From Rathayibacter sp. VKM Ac-2760 (lineage in GTDB: Bacteria > Actinomycetota > Actinomycetes > Actinomycetales > Microbacteriaceae): a stretch of 64,000 bases of DNA. The stretch covers positions 2,852,001 through 2,916,000 of the forward strand of contig NZ_CP047173.1 in NCBI RefSeq assembly GCF_009834185.1, given 5' to 3'. A model generated the notes under the pieces. It ran no database searches. It saw nothing but the letters and a program-made list of their open reading frames with translations, and was not told where the DNA came from. Below are positions 1 to 9,652 of this stretch, one piece after another; positions within the stretch are counted from its first letter, which is position 1; every line of letters starts with the position of its first letter. The translations under genes were made by a program, and so were the position numbers.

Positions 1-52
1 GTCTGAACCCGCTCCGGCGCTGCCGGAACGACCTCCCACCACCAGGAGAACC

Positions 53-1306
53 ATGCCCCCGCGCACTCGACCCCGCCGTCTCCCCCGCGTCGCCACCGGC
101 CTCGCCGGGGCGGGCGCTCTCGCCCTGCTCCTCACCGGCTGCGTGCCGAACACCCCGGCCGCCTCCTCCGCCGCGGCCCTCGACGTCGCGATCGACGACG
201 GCGCCTGCGCGGTGTCGGCCGCGACGGCCGAGGCGGGCGCGGTCACCTTCGCCCTCGAGAACACCGGGTCGGACGTCAACGAGTTCGAGATCCTCGCCGA
301 GGACAAGCTGCGCATCGTGGGCGAGAAGGAGAACGTGACCCCCGGTCAGAGCGTCTCCTACGTGGCCCAGCTGGAGCCCGGCACCTACTACACCGCCTGC
401 AAGTTCCAGCAGGTCGGCGCCCCGGTCGGGCTGGCCGAGTTCACCGTGACCGGCGAGGCGACCGAGCAGTCGGCGGACGAGCAGGCCGCGACCGAGGCCG
501 CCGTCACCAACTACGTCGCCTACGTGAAGTCGCAGTCGGGCGAGCTGCTGCCCGCCGTGACGGCCTTCGCCGACGCGTACGCGGCCGGCGACGACGAGAA
601 GGCCCGCAGCCTCTTCGCTGCGACCCGCGTCTTCTACGAGCGCATCGAGCCGACCGCCGAGGCGTTCGGCGACCTCGACCCGAAGATCGACTACCGCGAG
701 GTGGACGCCGTCGCCGAGGGCCTGGACTGGACCGGCTTCCACCGCATCGAGAAGGACCTCTGGGTCCCCGCCGCCGACGCGCTGAACTCCGACGGCACGA
801 GCGCCTGGCTCGACTGGGCGCCGTCGACTCCCGAGCAGCGGACCGCGTTCGCCGACGGCCTCGTCTCCGACGTGCAGGACCTCTACGACCTCGTCGCCGC
901 ACCCGACTTCACCGTCTCGGTCGGCGACATCTCCAACGGCGCGATCGGCCTGCTCGACGAGGTCGCCGCCGGCAAGATCACCGGCGAGGAGGACTGGTGG
1001 TCGGGCACCGACCTGACCGACTTCGCCGCGAACGTGCAGGGCGCGGAGGTGGCCTTCGGCAACGTCGAGCCGATCGCGACCGCCACCGGTGACGACGGCG
1101 CCGCGCTCACCACAGAGATCGGCCGGCGCTTCGCCGAGCTCGACACGATGCTCGCGCAGTACGGCTCGATCGACTCCGGCTTCGTCGCCTACTCGAGCGT
1201 GACCGACGAGCAGAAGAAGGAGCTGTCGGACCAGGTCAACGCCCTGTCCGAGCCGCTCTCGCAGCTGACCCACACGGTGCTCGGCGTCGAGGAGCCCGCG
1301 GAGTAG
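53..1306 (+). CDS. efeO: EfeO-type iron uptake lipoprotein (cupredoxin plus M75 domain)
   Basis: This is the periplasm-facing component of the EfeUOB iron uptake system. The 417-residue product begins with a twin-arginine-free lipoprotein signal whose lipobox (LLTGC) puts the lipidated cysteine at residue 30. A cupredoxin-like domain (about 45-135) follows, then an M75/imelysin-like helical domain (about 145-410) carrying the family HxxE motif (H230, E233 in FHRIEKDLW). The ATG has a good SD (ccaggagaacc). The stop overlaps the GTG of efeB by one base, so the two are translationally coupled. The permease gene efeU would be expected just left of the window. The first 52 bases hold only a possible end of that gene (a TGA at positions 4-6 or nearby), which cannot be confirmed. 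Confidence 0.93.
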   Translation: MPPRTRPRRLPRVATGLAGAGALALLLTGCVPNTPAASSAAALDVAIDDGACAVSAATAEAGAVTFALENTGSDVNEFEILAEDKLRIVGEKENVTPGQSVSYVAQLEPGTYYTACKFQQVGAPVGLAEFTVTGEATEQSADEQAATEAAVTNYVAYVKSQSGELLPAVTAFADAYAAGDDEKARSLFAATRVFYERIEPTAEAFGDLDPKIDYREVDAVAEGLDWTGFHRIEKDLWVPAADALNSDGTSAWLDWAPSTPEQRTAFADGLVSDVQDLYDLVAAPDFTVSVGDISNGAIGLLDEVAAGKITGEEDWWSGTDLTDFAANVQGAEVAFGNVEPIATATGDDGAALTTEIGRRFAELDTMLAQYGSIDSGFVAYSSVTDEQKKELSDQVNALSEPLSQLTHTVLGVEEPAE

Positions 1307-2646
1307 TGGAGCCCGACCAGAACGCGACCGGGCCGGACGCCGCCCCGGACCGGCCGATCGGCGCCGACGAGCCCGCCGAGCAGCCCCGCCGCCTCTCGCG
1401 GCGCGGGCTGCTCGGCCTCGTCTCGGCGGGCACCGCGGGCCTCGCCGCGGGGATCGGCGGGACGGTCGCCGTCACCTCCGCGACCAGCGCGAACGCCTCC
1501 TCCGCCGCCACCCGGGTGGTGCCCTTCTTCGGCGCCAACCAGGCGGGCATCACGACGGCCGCGCAGGACCGGCTGCACTTCGCGGCGTTCGACCTCGCCT
1601 CCAGCGCCACCCGCGACGACCTGATCGAGCTGCTGCAGGACTGGACCGTCGCGGCATCGCGGCTGACCCAGGGCCTCGACGTGAGCGAGGAGGGCGCCGT
1701 CGGCGGGCCCGACACCGCTCCGCCGGACGACACCGGCGAGGCGCTCGGCCTCGACGCCTCCTCGCTCACGATCACCTTCGGCTTCGGGCCCTCGCTCTTC
1801 GCCGACGAGTCGGGTACCGACCGGTTCGGCCTCGCCGACCGCCGGCCGGCCGCGCTCGAGACCCTCCCCCGCTTCCGCGGCGACGCGCTGATCCCGGCGG
1901 CCGGCGGCGGCGACCTCTGCATCCAGGCCTGCGCGGACGACCCGCAGGTCGCCGTGCACGCGATCCGCAATCTCAGCCGGATCGCCTTCGGCCGCGCCTC
2001 GCTGCGCTGGTCGCAGCTCGGCTTCGGGCGCACCTCCTCCACCTCGACGGCGCAGGCGACTCCGCGGAACCTCTTCGGCTTCAAGGACGGCACCGCGAAC
2101 ATCAAGTCCGAGGAGCCGGACGCGGTGCAGGAGCACGTCTGGGTGCAGGACGCGGACGGGCCGGCCTGGCTCGCGGGCGGCAGCTATCTCGTGGCCCGCA
2201 AGATCCGGATGATCATCGAGACCTGGGACCGCAGCCAGCTCGGCGAGCAGGAGCGGGTGATCGGCCGCAGCAAGGGCTCCGGCGCTCCGCTCTCGGGCGG
2301 CGGGGAGTTCACCGAGCCGGACTTCGAGGCGGCCGGCGCGACCGGCGCTCCCCTGGTCGACCGGGAGTCGCACGTGCGGCTCGCGCACCCGACGGTCAAC
2401 AACGGGGCTCGGCTGCTGCGCCGCGGCTACAACTTCGTCGACGGCAACGACGAGCTGGGGCGGCTGAACGCGGGGCTGTTCTTCCTGTCGTTCCAGCGAT
2501 CGCCGGAGCAGTTCATCGCGGTGCAGCGGAACCTCGCGACGGACGCGCTCAACGAGTACATCAAGCACGTCGGCTCCGCGGTCTTCGCGGTGCCGCCCGG
2601 CGTGCGGGGCGAGGGCGACTTCGTGGGCTCGGGGCTGTTCGCCTGA
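1306..2646 (+). CDS. efeB: EfeB, Tat-exported Dyp-type heme peroxidase (deferrochelatase)
   Basis: Dyp-type peroxidase of the EfeUOB system, 446 residues, starting with GTG inside the efeO stop. The N-terminus carries a Tat signal (LSRRGLLGLV followed by a hydrophobic Ala/Gly stretch), as expected for EfeB, which is exported folded with heme. The diagnostic GXXDG motif is present as GFKDG (about 258-262, catalytic Asp 261), and the proximal heme ligand is His361 in LAHPTVNNGARLL. In this family the enzyme oxidises ferrous iron or frees iron from heme for uptake. The one-base overlap with efeO indicates a single operon. Length and motifs are canonical. Confidence 0.94.
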   Translation: MEPDQNATGPDAAPDRPIGADEPAEQPRRLSRRGLLGLVSAGTAGLAAGIGGTVAVTSATSANASSAATRVVPFFGANQAGITTAAQDRLHFAAFDLASSATRDDLIELLQDWTVAASRLTQGLDVSEEGAVGGPDTAPPDDTGEALGLDASSLTITFGFGPSLFADESGTDRFGLADRRPAALETLPRFRGDALIPAAGGGDLCIQACADDPQVAVHAIRNLSRIAFGRASLRWSQLGFGRTSSTSTAQATPRNLFGFKDGTANIKSEEPDAVQEHVWVQDADGPAWLAGGSYLVARKIRMIIETWDRSQLGEQERVIGRSKGSGAPLSGGGEFTEPDFEAAGATGAPLVDRESHVRLAHPTVNNGARLLRRGYNFVDGNDELGRLNAGLFFLSFQRSPEQFIAVQRNLATDALNEYIKHVGSAVFAVPPGVRGEGDFVGSGLFA

Positions 2647-2728
2647 TCCCTCCGCGTTCCTGAGGGAATCTCCCTGCCGGCACAGGTCGTCGGCGGCTGC
2701 CTCTCCGAGTGCGGCAAGGTCGGCTCCC

Positions 2729-2734
2729 TAGCGT
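2729..2734 (+). promoter_or_regulatory. -10 box (TAGCGT), leaderless start of the DsbA-like gene
   Basis: TAGCGT ends 8 nt before the ATG at 2743. There is no SD, so transcription probably starts at or next to the start codon. The efeB coding region ends 82 bases upstream. Confidence 0.5.
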
Positions 2735-2742
2735 CGACGGCG

Positions 2743-3651
2743 ATGTCCGGGAACAGTGCGAAGAACCAGCCGACCAAGCGCGAGCGGCAGGAGCTCGCCC
2801 GCATCGAGGCGCGGGAGCGGCGCGAGCAGGAGCGGCGCCGGAAGCGGCGGAACCGCGTCCTGGGCCAGAGCGGCGCCGCCGTCGGGGTGCTCGCCGTCGT
2901 CGCCCTCGTCGCGTGGAACGTCTGGTCGCAGCAGGAGATCGCGAGCACCGGTCCGGCGAACATGCTGAGCGACGGCATCGTGCTGACCGGGGCGGACTCG
3001 GCGGTGACCGCCGAGACGACGCCGCCGATCGAGGCGGGCGAGGAGCCCGTGCCGACCGACGAGGCGGCCACGCGGGCGGGCGGCGTCGTGACCGTCGATC
3101 TCTACGTCGACTACCTCTGCCCGTACTGCGGGCAGTTCGAGACGGCGAACGCGGCGAATCTGCGGTCGTGGCTGACGCAGGGGGCGATCTCGCTCGAGAT
3201 CCATCCGGTCGCGATCCTCGACTCCTCCTCCGCCGGGTCGGAGTACTCGAGCCGGGCGGCGAACGCGGCGGCCTGCGTGGCCGACGAGGATCCGGACCGG
3301 TTCCTCGCGGTGCACGAGGCGCTGTTCGCGAAGCAGCCGGCCGAGGGGACGACGGGGCTGAGCGACGACGAGCTCCGCGCGCTCGTGACGGAGGCGGGCG
3401 TGAGTGACGACGACGTGCTCGCGTGCATCACCAGCGGCGAGTTCCGGCCGTGGGTGGCGGCCGCGACGGAGCGGGCGACCTCGGGGACGCTCGCGAACTC
3501 CTCCGTCGCGAAGCTGTCGTCGACGCCGACGGTGCTCGTGAACGGCGAGCAGTACACCGGCGAGCCGGACGATGCGGACGCGTTCGTGGCGTTCATCACC
3601 TCGACGCTCGAGGCGGAGGGCGCGATGCCGGCGCCGACGCCGGCGGGCTGA
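2743..3651 (+). CDS. Membrane-anchored DsbA/thioredoxin-fold oxidoreductase
   Basis: A 302-residue protein with a charged cytoplasmic N-terminus (about 1-45, rich in Arg/Glu), one membrane anchor (about 46-65, GAAVGVLAVVALVAWNVW) and an extracytoplasmic thioredoxin-fold domain with the redox motif CPYC at residues 126-129 (YLCPYCGQFE). A cis-proline loop is suggested by LSSTPTVLVNGEQY near 255-270. This matches the DsbA-like/thioredoxin_4 proteins that catalyse disulfide formation in exported actinobacterial proteins. It stands alone, with a promoter immediately upstream, and converges on typA. The redox partner (VKOR or DsbB) is not in the window, and the substrate is unknown. Confidence 0.87.
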   Translation: MSGNSAKNQPTKRERQELARIEARERREQERRRKRRNRVLGQSGAAVGVLAVVALVAWNVWSQQEIASTGPANMLSDGIVLTGADSAVTAETTPPIEAGEEPVPTDEAATRAGGVVTVDLYVDYLCPYCGQFETANAANLRSWLTQGAISLEIHPVAILDSSSAGSEYSSRAANAAACVADEDPDRFLAVHEALFAKQPAEGTTGLSDDELRALVTEAGVSDDDVLACITSGEFRPWVAAATERATSGTLANSSVAKLSSTPTVLVNGEQYTGEPDDADAFVAFITSTLEAEGAMPAPTPAG

Positions 3652-3656
3652 CGGCG

Positions 3657-3730
3657 GGGTCTCGATACGCCGCTGCGCGGCTACTCGACCAGCAAAGGGG
3701 GCCGCCGTGCGGCTGCTCGACCAGCAGGAA
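3657..3730. repeat. Family 1 interspersed palindromic repeat, two 32-bp units
   Basis: It contains GTCTCGATACGCCGCTGCG, then GCGGCTACTCGACCAGCA, then a second degenerate unit (cgccgtgcggctgctcgacc). The units start at 3671 and 3703, exactly 32 bp apart. The same core occurs near 24071-24301, 44343-44483 and 53131-53239. Here it lies between the convergent dsbA-like gene and typA. Confidence 0.85.
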
Positions 3731-3738
3731 GGGCTGCA

Positions 3739-3783
3739 ACGACGAACGACCGGCGGAGCGGGCTCCGGCCGGTCGTTCGTCGT
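3739..3783. terminator. Bidirectional hairpin terminator between dsbA-like gene and typA
   Basis: A perfect 15-bp stem: ACGACGAACGACCGG at 3739-3753 pairs with CCGGTCGTTCGTCGT at 3769-3783, around a 15-nt loop. It ends 28 bases beyond the typA stop and lies between convergent genes. There is no clear U-tract, which is common for GC-rich actinobacteria. Confidence 0.7.
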
Positions 3784-3810
3784 GCAGGGCGCCTCGCGGG
3801 CGCCCCCGGG

Positions 3811-5715
<1,905 letters not shown>

Positions 5716-5791
5716 GTGAACGGACTCGTCTCGTGTTCTCGTGCAAAAAGGGGGACCATCCATCGTACCCCAGGCTCGCGGCGGCACGACG

Positions 5792-5857
5792 GAGGGCCCC
5801 GTTCCCGCCCGGCGGCCCGATGAACATCGGGTGACGCCGGGCCGGCACGGGGCCCTC
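5792..5857. terminator. 66-nt near-continuous hairpin, terminator of the peptide ABC operon
   Basis: Nested arms pair almost end to end: GAGGGCCCCGT (5792-5802) with ACGGGGCCCTC (5847-5857), GCCCGGCG (5807-5814) with CGCCGGGC (5835-5842), and CCCGATG (5816-5822) with CATCGGG (5825-5831). It starts 48 bases past the stop of the ATPase gene and ends 77 bases before typA, so it most likely stops readthrough from the transporter operon. Confidence 0.7.
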
Positions 5858-5904
5858 TGCGATGGGTGGCCGGACCCTCAGCGGGTCGGACCGTCAGCGG
5901 CGGA

Positions 5905-7641
5905 TCAGACCGCGAACTCGATCCCGGCGCCCGGGATGGCGGCGAGCAGCTCGCGGGTGTACTCCTGCTGCGGCGACTCGAACACGGTGTCGGTCGAGGC
6001 GTGCTCGACGATCCGGCCCTTCTGCATCACGCAGACGTCGTCGGCGATCACGCGGACCACCGCCAGGTCGTGCGTGATGAAGAGGTACGTCAGGCCCAGC
6101 TCGGCCTGCAGATCGGCCAGCAGGCGGAGGATCTGCGCCTGGACGAGCACGTCCAGGGCCGAGACCGCCTCGTCGAGCACCACGATCTCGGGCTTGAGCG
6201 CGAGCGCGCGGGCGATCGCCACGCGCTGGCGCTGACCGCCGGAGAGCTCGTTCGGGTAGCGGCCCGCGATCACCCGCGGCAGCGACACCTGGTCGAGCAG
6301 CTCGAACACCCGCTCGCGCTGCGAGGTCCGGTCGCCGACCTTGTGCACCCGCAGCGGCTCCGAGATGGTGTTGCCGATGTTGTGCAGCGGGTCGAGCGAG
6401 CCGTACGGGTCCTGGAACACCGGCTGCATCGAGCGGCGCAGCGCAAGCATCTCCTTGCCCTTGAGCTTCTCGGTGCGGCGGCCGTCGATCGAGATCGCGC
6501 CGGAGGTCGCCGTCTCGAGGCCGAGCACCAGGCGGGCGATCGTCGACTTGCCCGAGCCCGACTCCCCTACGAGTGCCGTGGTGGTGCCCTTGGGGATCGA
6601 GAACGAGACGTCGTCGACGGCCGTGAAGTCCTCGGCCTTCAGCCCGCCGCGGCGGATCTTGAAGACCTTGGTGAGGCCGTCGAGCTCGATCATCGGCCGC
6701 GCGGTGGTGGTCGCGCCGCCGTGGTGGGCGCCGGCCGCGCCGACCAGGTCGACCTCGCGGACGGCCGCGGACTCGCCGGGCACCGACTCCGTCGCCGCGC
6801 CGGCCGTGGACTGGATGCGGCGCGAGGCGAGGCTCGGCGCCGCCGCGATCAGGCGCTGCGTGTAGGGGTGCTGCGGGTTCTGCAGCACCTCCACGGAGGC
6901 ACCCGACTCGACGATGCGGCCCTTGTACATCACGATGAGCTTCTCGGCGCGCTCGGCGGCGAGGCCCAGGTCGTGCGTGATGAAGAGCAGCGCGGTGCCG
7001 TCGGTCTTCGTCAGCGTCTCGAGGTGATCGAGGATGCGCCGCTGCACGGTCACGTCGAGCGCCGAGGTGGGCTCGTCCGCGATCAGCAGCTGCGGCGACG
7101 CCGCCAGGCCGATGCCGATCAGCACGCGCTGGCGCATGCCGCCGGAGAACTGGTGCGGGAACTGCTTGAGCCGCTTCTCCGCGTCGGCGAGACCGGCGTT
7201 CTGCAGCACCTCGATCGCCTTGGCGCGCACCTCCTTGCGGCCGGAGGCGAGGCCGTTGGCCTTGATCGTCTCCTCGACCTGGAAGCCGATCGACCAGACC
7301 GGGTTGAGGTTCGACATCGGGTCCTGGGGCACGTAGCCGATCCGGCGGCCGCGGATGTCCTCGAGCTCGGTCCGGGTCGCCTTCGCCAGGTCCTTGCCGT
7401 CGAACAGCACGGAGCCGGCGGTGACCTTGCCGCTGCCGGGGAGCAGGCCGATGATCGCCGCGGCGGTCGTCGACTTGCCGGAGCCGGACTCGCCGACGAT
7501 CGCGACGGTCTGGCCGTGCTCGATCGTCAGGCTGACGCCGCGGAGGGCCTTGACCAGTCCGCTGCCGGTCTGGAAGCCGACCTCGAGGTCGGTGACCTCG
7601 AGCAGCGGGCCCTTCGGCGTGGTGGGTGTCGTGTTCGTCAT
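5905..7641 (-). CDS. Fused double ATP-binding subunit of a peptide ABC transporter (DppD-DppF type)
   Basis: A 578-residue protein with two complete ABC ATPase domains in one chain, where many bacteria have separate DppD and DppF. Domain 1 has Walker A GESGSGKST (50-58), signature FSGGMRQR and Walker B LLIADEPTSALD. Domain 2 has GESGSGKST (about 365), LSGGQRQR and IVVLDEAVSALD, where Ala replaces the usual Pro after DE. A low-complexity linker (about 270-310) joins the domains. Each half ends in the oligopeptide-type extension (QNPQHPYTQRL, ESPQQEYTREL). The start overlaps the upstream permease stop by 4 bases (ATGA). It energises the two permeases encoded just upstream, and it is the last gene of the operon. 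Confidence 0.94.
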   Translation of the reverse strand: MTNTTPTTPKGPLLEVTDLEVGFQTGSGLVKALRGVSLTIEHGQTVAIVGESGSGKSTTAAAIIGLLPGSGKVTAGSVLFDGKDLAKATRTELEDIRGRRIGYVPQDPMSNLNPVWSIGFQVEETIKANGLASGRKEVRAKAIEVLQNAGLADAEKRLKQFPHQFSGGMRQRVLIGIGLAASPQLLIADEPTSALDVTVQRRILDHLETLTKTDGTALLFITHDLGLAAERAEKLIVMYKGRIVESGASVEVLQNPQHPYTQRLIAAAPSLASRRIQSTAGAATESVPGESAAVREVDLVGAAGAHHGGATTTARPMIELDGLTKVFKIRRGGLKAEDFTAVDDVSFSIPKGTTTALVGESGSGKSTIARLVLGLETATSGAISIDGRRTEKLKGKEMLALRRSMQPVFQDPYGSLDPLHNIGNTISEPLRVHKVGDRTSQRERVFELLDQVSLPRVIAGRYPNELSGGQRQRVAIARALALKPEIVVLDEAVSALDVLVQAQILRLLADLQAELGLTYLFITHDLAVVRVIADDVCVMQKGRIVEHASTDTVFESPQQEYTRELLAAIPGAGIEFAV

Positions 7642-8606
7642 CGGAGGGCCCTCGCCTTCGGGTCGAGCGCGTCGCGCAGGGCCTCACCCATCAGGATGAA
7701 GCTCAGCACGGTGATGGTCAGCGCGGCGGACGGGTAGATCAGCGTCTGCGGATTGGTCCGCAGGTCGCGCTGCGCCTGGCTGATGTCGTTGCCCCACGAC
7801 ATCACCGAGCCCGGCAGACCGACACCGAGGAACGACAGCGTCGCCTCCGCGGTGATGGCCGCGCCGAGCGAGATCGTCGTGACGACGATCACGGGGGCGA
7901 TGGAGTTGGGCAGCACGTGGCGGAACAGGATCGCCATCCTCGACAGGCCGGTGGCCGTCGCGGCGCCGACGAAGTCGGACTGCTTCACCCGGAGGACCTC
8001 CGACCGCAGGACGCGGGCGGTGGTGGGCCACGCGAACGCGCCGATCGCCAGGGCGATGACGAACACGTTCCGGTGGGCCGAGAAGACGGACATGATGACG
8101 ACAGCGGCGAGGATGTAGGGGATCGAGAAGAAGATGTCGCCCGCGCGCATGATCACGGTGTCGACCCAGCCGCCGAAGAAGCCGGCGAGCGCGCCGCCGA
8201 CGACGCCGGTGAGCGTCGTGATCAGGATCACGATGAGGCCGACCGAGAGCGACGTAGACGTGCCGTGGATGATCCGGGCGTAGACGTCGCAGCCCTGCTT
8301 CGTGTAGCCCAGGACGCTGCCGTCGCCGGGACCCTGGTTGCTGAGACCGAGGTCGCAGGCGCGGGGGTCGACGGACGTGAACAGCGACGGGATCAGCGCG
8401 ACCGCGAGGATCAGCAGGATCAGCGCACCCGAGATCCAGAACATCGGGCGCTTGCGCAGGTCCTGCCAGGCGTCGGTCCAGAGATTGCTGGGCTTGTCGT
8501 CGAGCGAGACGGCGTCGATCGTGGCGATCGGCGTCTCCTCGAGCGGGGCGACGAAGTGGTCGATGCGGCGGGCCTTCTGCGCGCCGCCGGAGAACTCATT
8601 TGGCAT
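7638..8606 (-). CDS. Peptide ABC transporter permease, DppC type
   Basis: Inner-membrane permease of 322 residues. It has an N-terminal soluble tail (about 1-45), a first TM near 50-72, a periplasmic loop with CDLGLSNQGPGDGSVLG, and a five-helix BPD_transp_1 core with the EAA-type loop (AATATGLSRMAILFRHVLPNSI). The region GATTEA-like ITAEATLSFLGVGLP is typical of DppC/OppC. It overlaps the ATPase gene by 4 bases and the DppB-type gene by 11, so translation is coupled. Substrate range (di- or oligopeptides) cannot be read from the sequence. Confidence 0.93.
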   Translation of the reverse strand: MPNEFSGGAQKARRIDHFVAPLEETPIATIDAVSLDDKPSNLWTDAWQDLRKRPMFWISGALILLILAVALIPSLFTSVDPRACDLGLSNQGPGDGSVLGYTKQGCDVYARIIHGTSTSLSVGLIVILITTLTGVVGGALAGFFGGWVDTVIMRAGDIFFSIPYILAAVVIMSVFSAHRNVFVIALAIGAFAWPTTARVLRSEVLRVKQSDFVGAATATGLSRMAILFRHVLPNSIAPVIVVTTISLGAAITAEATLSFLGVGLPGSVMSWGNDISQAQRDLRTNPQTLIYPSAALTITVLSFILMGEALRDALDPKARALR

Positions 8607-9525
8607 AGCGGATCCTCGGGTCGAGTACGGCGTAGAGCAGGTCGACGAGGATGTTCACCACGAGGTAGAACAGCACCATGACCGTGACGAAGGAGACGAC
8701 GGTCGGTCGCTCCCCTCGGATGATCGCCTGGTAGAGCGTGTTCCCGACGCCGGGAACGTTGAAGATGCCCTCGGTCACCGTCGCGCCGACGATCAGCAGG
8801 CCGAAGTCGGCGCCGAACTGGGTCGTGACGGGGATCAGCGAGTTGCGCAGGATGTGCACGGGGATGACGCGTCGTCGCGAGAGCCCCTTGCCGTAGGCGG
8901 TGCGCACGAAGTCGGAGCCGGCGGTCTCGATGACCGAGCCGCGGGTGAGGCGGATCGCCGAGGCGACCACGAACAGCGCGAGCACGATGGCCGGCAGCAG
9001 CAACCGCTCGAACGTCGCCTGGCCGCCGACCGTGGGCGGGAACCAGCCGAGCTGGACGGCGAAGAACGTCTGCGCGATGAAGCAGAGCACGAAGATCGGC
9101 ACCGAGACGAGCAGCAGGCTGACGACCAGCGCGCTGGCGTCGAAGAACGAGCCCTTGCGCAGGCCGCTGATGAGGCCGATGGTCAGCGCGAGCACGATCT
9201 CGATGATGATCGCCATCATCGCGAGGGTCAGCGTGACCGGGAAGGTGCGGGCGAGGATGTCGTTGACCGACTGGCCCGAGAACGAGATCCCGAAGTCGCC
9301 GCGGACGACGCCGCCCAGGTAGTACAGGTACTGGACGAAGAACGGGTCGTTCAGGTGGTACTGCTCCTCGAGGCGGGCCAGGAGCGCCGGGTTCGGCGTC
9401 TTGTCGCCGAAGAGCGAGAGGAGCGGGTTCCCCGGCATGGCGAAGACCATGAAGTAGATGAGGAACGTCGTGCCGATGAGCACGGGGACGGCTTGGAGAA
9501 TGCGTCGGACGATGTAGGCGAGCAT
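8596..9525 (-). CDS. Peptide ABC transporter permease, DppB type
   Basis: A 309-residue permease starting MLAYIVRRILQAVPVLIG, the hallmark N-terminus of DppB/OppB proteins. About six TM helices follow, with the EAA loop AYGKGLSRRRVIPVHILRN near residues 210-230. It pairs with the DppC-type permease to form the channel. It is separated from the binding-protein gene by a 127-base spacer containing a strong hairpin, which may lower permease expression relative to the binding protein. Confidence 0.93.
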   Translation of the reverse strand: MLAYIVRRILQAVPVLIGTTFLIYFMVFAMPGNPLLSLFGDKTPNPALLARLEEQYHLNDPFFVQYLYYLGGVVRGDFGISFSGQSVNDILARTFPVTLTLAMMAIIIEIVLALTIGLISGLRKGSFFDASALVVSLLLVSVPIFVLCFIAQTFFAVQLGWFPPTVGGQATFERLLLPAIVLALFVVASAIRLTRGSVIETAGSDFVRTAYGKGLSRRRVIPVHILRNSLIPVTTQFGADFGLLIVGATVTEGIFNVPGVGNTLYQAIIRGERPTVVSFVTVMVLFYLVVNILVDLLYAVLDPRIRYAK

Positions 9526-9586
9526 CTCAGCCCTGCCGATTCCGGTGTCGCATGGTGGGGGACCTCATTCGATTCGGACCGAAACA

Positions 9587-9638
9587 GGGCGCTTCGCCCG
9601 TACCGAAGACCGAAGTCGACCGCACGGGCGAAGCGCCC
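9587..9638. promoter_or_regulatory. Intra-operon hairpin between binding protein and permeases
   Basis: A perfect 15-bp inverted repeat: GGGCGCTTCGCCCGT at 9587-9601 and ACGGGCGAAGCGCCC at 9624-9638. Read on the minus strand it follows the binding-protein stop (9653) by 15 bases. It has no U-tract. It is a plausible partial terminator or RNA-stabilising structure; the role is inferred. Confidence 0.6.
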
Positions 9639-9652
9639 CGGTTTCTAGCAGC

